NCBI GenBank assembly: GCA_012797915.1
Contig: JAAZOE010000549.1
Coordinates: 1 to 12,570, forward strand
From: Candidatus Zixiibacteriota bacterium
GTDB taxonomy: Bacteria; Zixibacteria; MSB-5A5; GN15; JAAZOE01
Direction of reading: 5' to 3'
DNA length: 12,570 bases
Below are positions 1 to 7,003 of the stretch, in pieces (positions within the stretch are counted from its first letter, which is position 1; every line of letters begins with the position of its first letter). The position numbers and the translations under genes are program-made. Below the pieces are notes generated by a model, which searched no databases, was not told the origin of the DNA, and worked only from the letters and a program-made list of their open reading frames with translations.

Positions 1-131
1 AGAGTCTTCCTCCCGAGATGATTTCTTTCGAATTGCGCTTGGCGGCTGAGCAGATCGATGAAATCACCGGACATATTTATACCGAGGAAATCCTCGACGA
101 CATTTTCTCCAAGTTTTGCATCGGAAAATAA
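1..131 (+). CDS. mnmE: MnmE (TrmE) tRNA modification GTPase, C-terminal end only
   Basis: The frame that starts at base 3 is open to the TAA at 129-131 and encodes the last 42 residues of a protein that begins outside the window. The end reads EILDDIFSKFCIGK. The C-terminal C-[ILV]-G-K tail after a D-x-IFS-x-F stretch is the hallmark of MnmE, where the cysteine is conserved and needed for tRNA modification. MnmE is a K+-activated GTPase that works with MnmG to put the (carboxymethyl)aminomethyl group on wobble uridine 34 of certain tRNAs in the cytoplasm. The neighbour mnmG, 200 bp downstream on the same strand, supports the call. The G domain is not in the window, so only the C-terminal helical part can be judged. 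Confidence 0.9.
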   Translation, partial: SLPPEMISFELRLAAEQIDEITGHIYTEEILDDIFSKFCIGK

Positions 132-140
132 TTGTATTCA

Positions 141-156
141 CGTTTCACGTGAAATC
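141..156. other. Degenerate parS-like site
   Basis: The bases CGTTTCACGTGAAATC match the bacterial parS consensus TGTTTCACGTGAAACA at 13 of 16 positions and keep the perfect inner 12-bp palindrome TTTCACGTGAAA (143-154). The mismatches are at the outer positions 1, 15 and 16. It lies 10 bp after the mnmE stop codon. Because an exact parS and the parA and parB genes lie downstream in the same window, this is plausibly a second, weaker ParB site. It could also be a decayed or chance copy. Confidence 0.5.
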
Positions 157-333
157 AGCCTCTATTATATTATCGGACAATCGATTCGACCATCCCAAAA
201 GTACGCGTATGCCAATCGGAATGACACCAATCCGGCCAGAGATTGATAACCATCGTCCAGTCTGACTATTCGGGCTTGGGGACTACGGCTAATTCCTTGA
301 CTCCACCGATAATCATCCCTATACTTCCCGATC

Positions 334-2220
334 GTGGATAGACGCGATTTCGACATCATCGTGATCGGCGGCGGCCACGCCGGAACCGAGGCCGTGAGGG
401 CGGCCTCCCGTTTGGGAATGAAAATCGCCCTGATCACTATGGACAGAAACAAAATGGCCCTGATGTCATGCAATCCGGCTGTCGGCGGTGTTGGCAAAAG
501 CCATCTTGTCCGCGAGGTTGACGCCTTGGGCGGGATCATCGGCCTGGCAGCTGACTTTGCCGGGATCCAGTTTCGTAGGCTGAACCTATCCAAAGGCCCA
601 GCTGTCCGTTCAACCAGAGTCCAATGCGATCGCCGTGAATACTGCCGGTTTGTTTCAAAGTTCGTTTCATCCCTCCCGGACGTTTCGATTATCGAAGATG
701 AAGCAATCGGTTTAATACTTGAAAACAACCGCGTAATCGGTATTAAGTCACGAAACAACAATGACATAACCTCTTCTGCCGTTATTCTGACTACGGGGAC
801 ATTTCTCAATGGCCTGATCCATATCGGCGATAAGAAGTTCAGCGGTGGCCGTCGCGATGAACCCGCGGCCATTGGCCTAAGTGAATCGCTTCTATCGGTT
901 GGACTTGAAACTGGTCGGCTTAAAACCGGTACTCCGCCGCGTATCGATGGCCACACAATCGACTATTCCCGGGTCGAGGCTCAACCGGGACATGACCCTG
1001 CCCCTTGGTTCTCCCATTTCCACCTCCGTCCCCCGACGCTTAAGAACGACAGCCTCTGTTACCTGACGTATACGACCCCGGAGACTGCCCGTATCATCAA
1101 GGATAATCTTCACCGAGCCCCACTCTATTCCGGCCAAATTCAGGGACGGGGGCCTCGCTATTGCCCGTCGATCGAAGACAAAATCGTTCGGTTCGCTGAA
1201 AAACCTCGCCATCAGCTTTTCATCGAACCGGAAGGGAACGGAACCGACGAGATATATCTCAATGGCTTTGCCACCTCGATCCCTGAAGATGTTCAGGTGG
1301 AAGCGGTTCGAACCATAATCGGGCTGGAAAATGCGACCATAACAAAACCTGGGTATGCCATTGAGTACGATTATGTTCCGCCGTTTCAAATCAAGCCATC
1401 GCTGGAGACAAGACGTATTTCTGGTCTCTTCCTCGCTGGCCAGATAAACGGAACTTCCGGGTATGAGGAGGCGGCGGCGCAGGGTCTGGTTGCCGGGATC
1501 AACGCCACATTATATATAGGAGGTTCAGAACCGTTCGTTCCCCGGCGGGATGAATCGTATATCGGGGTCATGCTCGATGATTTGGTGACCAGAAACATCA
1601 CCGAACCATATCGTATGTTCACCAGCCGGGCGGAATTCCGGCTGGCTTTGAGGGAGGACAATGCCCTCGACCGAATGTCTCCATATGGGCGGAAGTACGG
1701 TCTCTATTCCAATAGAGAATTAACGTTGATCGACAGCCGGGAACGAGAACTGGATGAAGTGATCGACCGACTGAAGCAAACCAGGATTGATTCGGAAACA
1801 ATAAGAAGACATCTCGGCGTTGAAACAAAGAGGGGAAATCTCCCTCTGTCTGAACTGCTCCGTCGTCCAGAAGTCGAAATCAGCCAAATCCTAGCTATTA
1901 TCGGGAATGATTCCGTGGCAATGGCCGAGACATACGAGAAAGCGTATATCCTATTGAAATACAATGGATATTTGAAAAAACAGAGCCGCGAAATTGAACG
2001 CCGCCGTAAACTCGAAAATCTAAACATCCCGGTCGATTTCGACTATGGGTGCATGCGAGGTCTCAAGAAAGAAGCGGTTGAAAAACTCAATCGTTTCCAT
2101 CCGTTGACTGTTGGGCAGGCCGGACGAATCGAAGGGGTAACTCCTTCTGATTTGGCCGTCCTGACAGTTTATCTCAGTGGTAGGAAACGGACCCATAGTG
2201 GCAATTCCGGGGTGGTCTGA
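334..2220 (+). CDS. mnmG: MnmG (GidA) tRNA uridine 5-carboxymethylaminomethyl modification enzyme
   Basis: This FAD- and NADH-dependent enzyme partners with MnmE to modify U34 of tRNAs read by NNA/NNG codons. The 628 residues are the normal full length for the family. The N-terminal FAD-binding motif IGGGHAGTEA is at residues 11-20. CNPAVGGVGKSHLVREVDALGG follows at about 46-67, RRLNLSKGPAVRSTR at 81-95, TGTPPRID at 198-205, GRGPRYCPSIEDK at 271-283 and the second dinucleotide signature FLAGQINGTSGYEEAA at 366-381. The cysteine in RGPRYCPSIEDK is conserved in the family. The start is a GTG, chosen because it puts the FAD motif at the usual distance from the N-terminus; no clear Shine-Dalgarno sequence is seen. 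The gene lies between two parS-type palindromes. Local G+C is moderate (28 of 60 in 1321-1380). Confidence 0.97.
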   Translation: MDRRDFDIIVIGGGHAGTEAVRAASRLGMKIALITMDRNKMALMSCNPAVGGVGKSHLVREVDALGGIIGLAADFAGIQFRRLNLSKGPAVRSTRVQCDRREYCRFVSKFVSSLPDVSIIEDEAIGLILENNRVIGIKSRNNNDITSSAVILTTGTFLNGLIHIGDKKFSGGRRDEPAAIGLSESLLSVGLETGRLKTGTPPRIDGHTIDYSRVEAQPGHDPAPWFSHFHLRPPTLKNDSLCYLTYTTPETARIIKDNLHRAPLYSGQIQGRGPRYCPSIEDKIVRFAEKPRHQLFIEPEGNGTDEIYLNGFATSIPEDVQVEAVRTIIGLENATITKPGYAIEYDYVPPFQIKPSLETRRISGLFLAGQINGTSGYEEAAAQGLVAGINATLYIGGSEPFVPRRDESYIGVMLDDLVTRNITEPYRMFTSRAEFRLALREDNALDRMSPYGRKYGLYSNRELTLIDSRERELDEVIDRLKQTRIDSETIRRHLGVETKRGNLPLSELLRRPEVEISQILAIIGNDSVAMAETYEKAYILLKYNGYLKKQSREIERRRKLENLNIPVDFDYGCMRGLKKEAVEKLNRFHPLTVGQAGRIEGVTPSDLAVLTVYLSGRKRTHSGNSGVV

Positions 2221-2251
2221 TTCCTTCCTGGATTGTACCAGAGGGTCGTTC

Positions 2252-2267
2252 TGTTTCACGTGAAACA
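2252..2267. other. parS: parS centromere-like site (perfect match)
   Basis: The 16 bases TGTTTCACGTGAAACA are a perfect palindrome and are identical to the parS consensus described for Bacillus subtilis and found across bacterial phyla. ParB-CTP clamps load at such sites, slide along the flanking DNA and recruit ParA and SMC. The site lies in the 56-bp gap between mnmG and rsmG, ending 9 bp before the rsmG start, and about 0.7 kb from parA. An exact 16-mer of this kind next to parA and parB is unlikely to be chance. Confidence 0.95.
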
Positions 2268-2276
2268 TCAGATTCC

Positions 2277-2864
2277 ATGATTACTATACAAACCGACAAA
2301 ATCCTGGCCGAAATGGCTCCAACCGATACTGTTAGAGCCTTCTTGGAGGAAGTTTGGAACGCCAATGGCAAGTTTAACCTCTTCTCGCGGCAGCTGCAGA
2401 AGCCGGACCTTGGGCTAATTGTAGCCGAATCGCTCCTTCCGGTAAAATTGGGATGGGTCACGTCCGAATCCGGCTCGCTCCTCGATATCGGCTCTGGCTG
2501 GGGAATTCCGTCGCTCCCCTTGATTATGGCCTGCCCAGGGTTGGATGTGACCCTTATCGAACGGTCCCAGAAGAAGGCCGGATTTCTTTCCCTCCTGTTA
2601 AATCGCCTCGAACTCAATGCTGAAGTCTTCAATGGCGAGTTGAAGAAGCTCGATCAGGACCTGCACTTTCAACTGATAACCATCCGACAAGTCGCATTCG
2701 ACAGGAGACTCATTACGGATATCCGCACGCACCTGGCGCCGCATGGGGCGGTCATTTCCTTCGGGCCGCATCTTCCTGCCAGTCTTCCGGCACCTCCCCA
2801 AGTCGTTTCCTATTCGATAGATGGCCTGCCTCCCCGACAGCTGTTCCGAATCACCGATTTCTGA
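2277..2864 (+). CDS. rsmG: RsmG (GidB) 16S rRNA guanine-N7 methyltransferase
   Basis: RsmG methylates N7 of G527 (E. coli numbering) in the 530 loop of 16S rRNA using S-adenosylmethionine. The SAM-binding motif I LLDIGSGWGIPSLPL is at residues 68-82 and the acidic ribose-binding residue is E95 in VTLIERSQKKAGFL. ITIRQVAF at 134-141 stands where the family usually has a TARA-type segment. The 195 residues are somewhat short for the family (about 205-240). The HILDSL-like segment before motif I is altered to VAESLLPVKL. Position after mnmG and before parA is the classic gidA-gidB-parA-parB order, which gives most of the confidence. The ATG start lies 9 bp after the parS site, with no obvious Shine-Dalgarno sequence. 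Divergence in the C-terminal half could mean changed specificity. Confidence 0.88.
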   Translation: MITIQTDKILAEMAPTDTVRAFLEEVWNANGKFNLFSRQLQKPDLGLIVAESLLPVKLGWVTSESGSLLDIGSGWGIPSLPLIMACPGLDVTLIERSQKKAGFLSLLLNRLELNAEVFNGELKKLDQDLHFQLITIRQVAFDRRLITDIRTHLAPHGAVISFGPHLPASLPAPPQVVSYSIDGLPPRQLFRITDF

Positions 2865-2937
2865 AAAAACCATTTGCCGTTTTCGCCCGAATTCCCTATC
2901 CTACAAATTCAACCAAAGGAATGGCGGTAGGACGATG

Positions 2938-3699
2938 ATGGCCAGGGTTATGGCGGTTGCCAATCAAAAAGGGGGCGTCGGGAAAACCACCACCGCAATC
3001 AATTTGGCCTCCTGTCTGGCGGCGGCCGAGCGGAAAACACTGCTGGTGGATATCGATCCCCAGGCCAACTCCAGTTCGGGCCTGGGATATTATGCCTCCG
3101 ATGATGATCCCACCATGTATGAGGTCTTGATCGGCAAGGTGCGCGCGGCCGATGCGGTCGTGCCCACCGTGCTGCCGTATCTAAACCTGCTGCCCTCGCA
3201 CGTGCGCCTGGTCGGGGCGGAGGTGGAACTGGTGCCGATGGTCGCCCGCGAACATAAGTTGAAAGAGGCCCTGGTCCCAATCCTCAATGAATATGAGTTT
3301 ATCATAATAGATTGTCCGCCCTCGCTGGGCCTTTTGACCCTCAACACCCTTACCGCCGCCGGCTCCGTTATAATACCTATACAATGCGAATACTACGCTT
3401 TGGAGGGCATGGGCCAGCTGCTCAATTCCATCACCCTGGTGCAGAAGCACCTCAATCCGTCGCTGCGCATCGAAGGCGTGCTGTTGACCATGTACGACGC
3501 CCGTCTCAACCTGTCGCGGCAAGTGGCCGAAGAGACGCGCAAGTACTTCCCCGAGAAAGTGTACGCCACCACCATCTGTCGCAACGTGCGGTTGTCGGAG
3601 GCGCCCAGTTTCGGCAAGCCGATCATCCTCTACGATATCTTGTCCACCGGGGCGCAAAACTACATTTCATTGGCCAAGGAGATAATCAGCCATGAGTAA
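2938..3699 (+). CDS. parA: ParA (Soj) chromosome-partitioning ATPase
   Basis: This deviant-Walker ATPase binds the nucleoid as an ATP dimer and drives ParB-parS complexes apart. Counting from ATG 2938 (253 aa, the usual chromosomal ParA size) the deviant Walker A KGGVGKTTT is at residues 11-19, with the signature lysine K11. The Walker A' motif VDIDPQ is at 37-42, Walker B IIIDCPPS at 122-129 and the basic segment RNVRLSEAPSFGKPI at 215-229. ATG 2938 is preferred because GGTAGG (2926-2931) sits 6 bases upstream. ATG 2935 is an equally readable alternative, and the open frame back to 2821 runs inside rsmG and lacks ParA similarity. The stop overlaps parB by 8 bp, so translation is probably coupled. 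The gene is clearly richer in G+C than mnmG. Confidence 0.96.
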   Translation: MARVMAVANQKGGVGKTTTAINLASCLAAAERKTLLVDIDPQANSSSGLGYYASDDDPTMYEVLIGKVRAADAVVPTVLPYLNLLPSHVRLVGAEVELVPMVAREHKLKEALVPILNEYEFIIIDCPPSLGLLTLNTLTAAGSVIIPIQCEYYALEGMGQLLNSITLVQKHLNPSLRIEGVLLTMYDARLNLSRQVAEETRKYFPEKVYATTICRNVRLSEAPSFGKPIILYDILSTGAQNYISLAKEIISHE

Positions 3700-4537
3700 A
3701 ATCGTGCTGGGGCGCGGCTTGGAGGCGTTGATTCCGACGCGCGGCCAGGATGATCACCGCACGGGCGAACTGGTCAATGTGGCGGTCGATCGGATCGCCC
3801 CCAATCCCTTCCAGCCGCGCAAGGCGTTCGACGCCGACGGCCTGAAAGAATTGGCCGAATCGATCCGCACCCGCGGCCTGCTGCAACCGATCCTGGTCAA
3901 AAAGGACGGCGCCGGATACACCCTGGTGGCCGGCGAACGGCGCTTCCGGGCCGCCAAGCTGGCCGGCGTCACCCAGGTACCGGCGATGATCCTCGAACAA
4001 CTCGACGAAAGCGATATGCTCCAGATCGCCCTGATCGAAAACCTTCAGCGCGAAGACCTCAATCCCCTCGAAACCGCCGGTGCCTACCAGGCCCTGATGG
4101 ACAAATGCGGCCTCAATCAGGCCCAGGTGGCCGAGCGGGTCGGCAAGAGCCGCGCGGCCGTGGCCAACACCCTGCGCCTGCTGACTCTGCCGGAACATAT
4201 TAAGCAGTACGTGGCTGAGGGGAAGCTGAACGAGGGGCATGCCCGGGCGATCCTGTCAATCCCCGACCCGGCCATGCGCGATCGCATCGCCCAGCGGATT
4301 CTGACCGAAACCCTGTCGGTACGCCAGGCCGAGGGGATGGCCCGGCAGATCCATCGCCGCCGCCTGACCGTCAAGCGCAAAGCCCCCGATATCGAGGAAG
4401 CCGAAACCTTTTTGAAACATACTTTGGGGACAGCGGTAAAAATCATGCCCGGCCTGAAGAAAGGCGCGATCCAGATCGAATATTACGGCAACGAGGATTT
4501 GAATCGTCTTTTGGATTTGTTTAGGAAGATTTCATGA
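3692..4537 (+). CDS. parB: ParB (Spo0J) parS-binding CTPase
   Basis: ParB loads at parS, uses CTP to close into a sliding clamp, and stimulates ParA ATPase. The N-terminal ParA-contact peptide LGRGLEALIP is at residues 6-15. The CTP-binding and parS-proximal core follows, with NPFQPRK at 38-44 and RGLLQPILV at 61-69. The C-box arginine motif GERRFRAAKL is at 81-90, and ENLQREDLNPLE at 116-127. The helix-turn-helix is around 142-163 (NQAQVAERVGKSRAAVANTLRL), and a C-terminal dimerisation domain covers about 235-281. The 281 residues are standard length. The start ATG overlaps the parA stop. The perfect parS at 2252-2267 is the likely target. The stop codon overlaps the ribosome-binding site of the next gene, so the peptidase is probably in the same operon. 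Confidence 0.97.
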   Translation: MSKIVLGRGLEALIPTRGQDDHRTGELVNVAVDRIAPNPFQPRKAFDADGLKELAESIRTRGLLQPILVKKDGAGYTLVAGERRFRAAKLAGVTQVPAMILEQLDESDMLQIALIENLQREDLNPLETAGAYQALMDKCGLNQAQVAERVGKSRAAVANTLRLLTLPEHIKQYVAEGKLNEGHARAILSIPDPAMRDRIAQRILTETLSVRQAEGMARQIHRRRLTVKRKAPDIEEAETFLKHTLGTAVKIMPGLKKGAIQIEYYGNEDLNRLLDLFRKIS

Positions 4538-4544
4538 GGCGCGC

Positions 4545-5336
4545 GTGACGGACCATTACGTAACGGTCACCGTGGTGCGTGACGATCAGGCCACGCCCCG
4601 GCGCTGGCGGCTGCCCCTGTGGGCCTATCGCACCATTCTGGTGATCGCCGTCCTGATTGTACTGGCCCCGCTGCTCTACCTGTTCGGGCACCTGGAAATG
4701 CTGACGCTGAATCGCGAGGTCGGCCGGTTGCGCGACGAAAACAAGAATCTCCGTCAGTACCAGGATAAGATCGTCGCGCTGGAGCAATCGCTACGTGACA
4801 CCCGTCACCTGATGACCCAGGTGGCGGCCCTGGCCGGACTCGATTCCACCCTGCTGGCCGGCATGTATGGCGACAGCCAGGTCGCCGCGGCCGCCGCGGA
4901 ACGACCCGCCGGACGACCCGCCGCGGTCCGGCCCGGTTCGCCCGCCTCGACGACCCCGCACGGCCTGCCCGCCGCAGGTTGGATTTCGCGAGGCTACTCC
5001 GATAACCCGGTACGGCAGCATGACGGCCTCGACATCGTCCTCTCCGAGGGGACCCCGGTGCTGTCCACCGCCGCCGGCGTTGTTTCCTATGCCGGCGTGG
5101 ATTCAATTTTCGGTCAGATGGTGGTGCTGCGCCACAACGACAGCATCGAAACGATGTACGGCCACAACAGCACGCTGCTGGTGCAACCGGGAGACACCAT
5201 TTTCGGCGGCCAGCGGGTCGCCCTTTCCGGCAACACCGGCGTCAGTTCCGCCCCGCACCTCCACTATGAAATCCGCATCAACGAGGTCGCGGTGGACCCG
5301 ACGCCGTTTCTCAAAGACGACAACCCCAACCCATAA
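4545..5336 (+). CDS. Membrane-anchored M23 (LytM-type) peptidase
   Basis: This is a predicted zinc metallopeptidase acting on peptidoglycan cross-links in the cell envelope. From the GTG start (TGAGG at 4535-4539, 5 bases upstream), residues 1-25 are cytoplasmic and basic. Residues 28-48 form one hydrophobic segment (ILVIAVLIVLAPLLYLF), and about 50-95 look like a coiled coil. A low-complexity Ala/Pro/Arg linker spans about 112-140 and the M23 domain about 145-257. Metal and catalytic residues are present: H159 and D163 in HDGLD, H207 in YGHNS, and H238 and H240 in HLHYE. An intact site argues for an active enzyme rather than an EnvC/NlpD-type activator. Its place between parB and a bactofilin matches the known pairing of bactofilins with M23 peptidases in cell-shape control (Helicobacter CcmA/Csd1, Hyphomonas BacA/LmdC). 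Confidence 0.93.
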   Translation: MTDHYVTVTVVRDDQATPRRWRLPLWAYRTILVIAVLIVLAPLLYLFGHLEMLTLNREVGRLRDENKNLRQYQDKIVALEQSLRDTRHLMTQVAALAGLDSTLLAGMYGDSQVAAAAAERPAGRPAAVRPGSPASTTPHGLPAAGWISRGYSDNPVRQHDGLDIVLSEGTPVLSTAAGVVSYAGVDSIFGQMVVLRHNDSIETMYGHNSTLLVQPGDTIFGGQRVALSGNTGVSSAPHLHYEIRINEVAVDPTPFLKDDNPNP

Positions 5337-5350
5337 ATAAAGAAGTGGAA

Positions 5351-5749
5351 ATGGACGAGAAAATGAACACCATCATCGGGAAGGACTCAGTGATCACCGG
5401 CTCGATCGACGTCAAGGGACCGCTTCGCGTGGACGGCAAAATCAAGGGCCAGGTGCACTGCTCCGATACCGTCACCGTCGGCATCGGCGGTGAGTTGGAA
5501 GCCGAAATCAATTGCCGAAACGCCAGCATTTCGGGCAAAGTCATGGGCAACATTATTGCCACCGAAAAAGTCGAATTGCAGGCCAAGGCGGAGATTGACG
5601 GCGACCTGAAAACCAAGTCCCTGGTGATCGAACAGGGGGCGATCTTTTCCGGGTCGTGCCATATGAAACCCCAAGATACGGTCGCCAATAGCTACGCCGA
5701 CGCCGCCGGCAAATTGCGTAAGGAGCAAGCCCAACCGGTCAAGCAATAA
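5351..5749 (+). CDS. Bactofilin (polymer-forming cytoskeletal protein)
   Basis: This 132-residue protein has the bactofilin (DUF583) right-handed beta-helix core from about residue 6 to 105. It shows short glycine-punctuated repeats such as VITGSIDVKGPLRVDGKIKG and ASISGKVMGNIIATEKVEL. A charged, flexible C-terminal tail (KLRKEQAQPVKQ) follows. Bactofilins polymerise without nucleotide and act as scaffolds for cell-wall enzymes and, in Myxococcus, for ParABC positioning. ATG 5351 is chosen as start because AGAAG lies just upstream; GTG 5345 (adding two residues) is in the same frame and cannot be excluded. It begins 14 bp after the peptidase stop and is the last gene before the terminator at 5874-5901, so it closes the par operon. 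Confidence 0.95.
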   Translation: MDEKMNTIIGKDSVITGSIDVKGPLRVDGKIKGQVHCSDTVTVGIGGELEAEINCRNASISGKVMGNIIATEKVELQAKAEIDGDLKTKSLVIEQGAIFSGSCHMKPQDTVANSYADAAGKLRKEQAQPVKQ

Positions 5750-5750
5750 G

Positions 5751-5849
5751 TGTTGATAACTTTTTCAAAACTGTGGATATGTCGCTATCTTATTAATTCA
5801 CAGTTAGTTATCAGTGCGTCATAAAGACCGGGTTAACTGCTTATCCACA
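5751..5849. other. AT-rich stretch with DnaA-box-like 9-mers; candidate oriC
   Basis: This intergenic stretch holds TTATCCACA at 5841-5849 on the + strand, an exact consensus DnaA box. TGTGGATAT lies at 5772-5780 (minus-strand ATATCCACA, 8 of 9) and TGTTGATAA at 5751-5759 (minus-strand TTATCAACA, 8 of 9). TAATTCACA at 5794-5802 is weaker (7 of 9). Bases 5761-5820 contain only 20 G+C of 60, in a region where genes exceed 60%. A cluster of boxes plus a low-melting segment next to parA, parB and parS is the architecture expected of a chromosomal origin. The region is short, dnaA and dnaN are not in the window, and genes do not diverge from it, so a DnaA-titration or regulatory site remains possible. 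Confidence 0.5.
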
Positions 5850-5873
5850 ATCTCCTCTGCCGGATGGAGTTAG

Positions 5874-5901
5874 AAAAAAAGCGGGATTTTACCCGCTTTT
5901 T
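5874..5901 (+). terminator. Rho-independent terminator, probably bidirectional
   Basis: A stem of GCGGG (5881-5885) and CCCGC (5892-5896) closes a 6-base loop, ATTTTA. A run of seven A precedes it and five T follow it (5897-5901), so the stem can extend through A-T pairs and the structure can act in both directions. It ends the par-peptidase-bactofilin operon 125 bp after the bactofilin stop and separates it from moxR. Confidence 0.85.
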
Positions 5902-5969
5902 GCCATAATCGCGCCGTCGGAAACATGACAGAATGAGTCCGCATCGCCCGACCGCACACTGGAGGACAC

Positions 5970-6971
5970 ATGACAGACCACAGAACCGATGATATCGCCG
6001 CCGTCCGCAATCTTCATGACTCTTACAGCCGCATAAAAGCCGAAATCGCCAAAGTCATCATCGGGCAGGATGCCGTTATCGAGCAACTACTTATAGCCCT
6101 CCTGGCTCGCGGCCACTGCCTGCTGGTCGGCGTTCCCGGCCTGGCCAAGACCCTGCTGATTTCGACTGTCTCGCAGATCCTCGACCTTAAATTCTCCCGC
6201 ATCCAGTTCACGCCCGACCTCATGCCCTCCGATATCACCGGGTCGGATATCATCGAGGAAGATCGCACGACCGGGCGGCGGGGGTTCAAATTCGTCAAGG
6301 GTCCGGTTTTCGCCAATATCGTTTTGGCCGATGAAATCAATCGCACACCACCCAAGACCCAGGCCGCCCTCCTGCAGGCGATGCAGGAGCACGAGGTCAC
6401 CGCGGCGGGGCAGACCTACAAGCTCGATGAGCCGTTTTTCGTCCTGGCCACCCAAAACCCGATCGAGCAGGAGGGGACCTACCCCTTGCCGGAAGCCCAG
6501 CTCGACCGGTTCATGTTCAACATCTATGTCGATTACCCCAGCCGATCGGAAGAAGAAGAGATCGTCATGACCACCACGGCCGCCCCGACCGCCTCGCTGT
6601 CCAAATCGCTGGGCGCGGCCGAAATCATCACCCTGCAAAACCTTGTGCGGACCGTGCCGGTTTCCGATCACCTGGTGTCGTATGCGGTCCGGCTGGTCCG
6701 CGCCACCCGCCCCACCGAACCCGACTGCCCCGACTATATCAAGAACTGGGTATCCTGGGGCGCCGGCCCTCGCGCCGGGCAGTACATGGTTTTGGCGGCC
6801 AAGACCCGTGCGATCCTCGATGGCCGTCCGACTCCGTCGGTTGAAGACGTCCGATTCGCGGCGGTTCCAGTGTTGCGTCATCGCATCGTGACCTCATTCA
6901 CCGCCGAAGCCGAAGGCATAGACACCATCGCCATCGTCAAGAAGCTATTGGAAACCGTGGGGGAGAAGTAA
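5970..6971 (+). CDS. MoxR-family AAA+ ATPase
   Basis: MoxR ATPases are chaperone-like proteins, usually encoded with DUF58 and von Willebrand A proteins, that help assemble or activate partner complexes. The MoxR Walker A variant GVPGLAKT is at residues 54-61, TPDLMPSDITG at 81-91, Walker B VLADEINR at 118-125, and the sensor region ATQNPIEQEGTYPLPEAQLDRF at about 160-181. The C-terminal lid holds the WVSWGAGPRAGQ segment typical of the family. The 333 residues are standard length. GGAGG at 5961-5965 sits 4 bases before the ATG. The expected DUF58 partner is not next door; it lies about 3 kb downstream after a restriction-modification cassette and a methyltransferase gene. Base composition is G+C-rich (42 of 60 in 6721-6780). 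Confidence 0.95.
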   Translation: MTDHRTDDIAAVRNLHDSYSRIKAEIAKVIIGQDAVIEQLLIALLARGHCLLVGVPGLAKTLLISTVSQILDLKFSRIQFTPDLMPSDITGSDIIEEDRTTGRRGFKFVKGPVFANIVLADEINRTPPKTQAALLQAMQEHEVTAAGQTYKLDEPFFVLATQNPIEQEGTYPLPEAQLDRFMFNIYVDYPSRSEEEEIVMTTTAAPTASLSKSLGAAEIITLQNLVRTVPVSDHLVSYAVRLVRATRPTEPDCPDYIKNWVSWGAGPRAGQYMVLAAKTRAILDGRPTPSVEDVRFAAVPVLRHRIVTSFTAEAEGIDTIAIVKKLLETVGEK

Positions 6972-7003
6972 CCGTTGGGAACAATTGCCAAAAGAAAAAA
7001 TGA

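Noticed and set aside
58..246. Short + strand frame overlapping the end of mnmE and the following gap
   Set aside because: It runs through the mnmE C-terminus in another frame and the parS-like site, has no family-like sequence and no ribosome-binding site.
132..333. Promoter for mnmG in the gap after mnmE
   Set aside because: TATTAT at 163-168 resembles a -10 box, but no -35 at proper spacing was found; apart from the parS-like site I see nothing else in this gap.
2864..2890. Terminator after rsmG from the A-run and T-run
   Set aside because: No G+C-rich stem joins the runs, so a functional hairpin is not supported.
2821..2937. N-terminal extension of ParA back to an ATG inside rsmG
   Set aside because: The extra 39 residues do not look like ParA, overlap rsmG, and a ribosome-binding site sits just before 2938.
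5904..5969. Promoter for moxR after the terminator
   Set aside because: CATAAT at 5904-5909 looks like a -10 box but has no matching -35 because the terminator stem occupies that position.
6087..6881. Long minus-strand frame opposite moxR, and similar antisense frames opposite mnmG, parB, DUF58 and the NmrA-like gene
   Set aside because: They mirror codon bias of the G+C-rich genes on the other strand and show no recognisable protein family.
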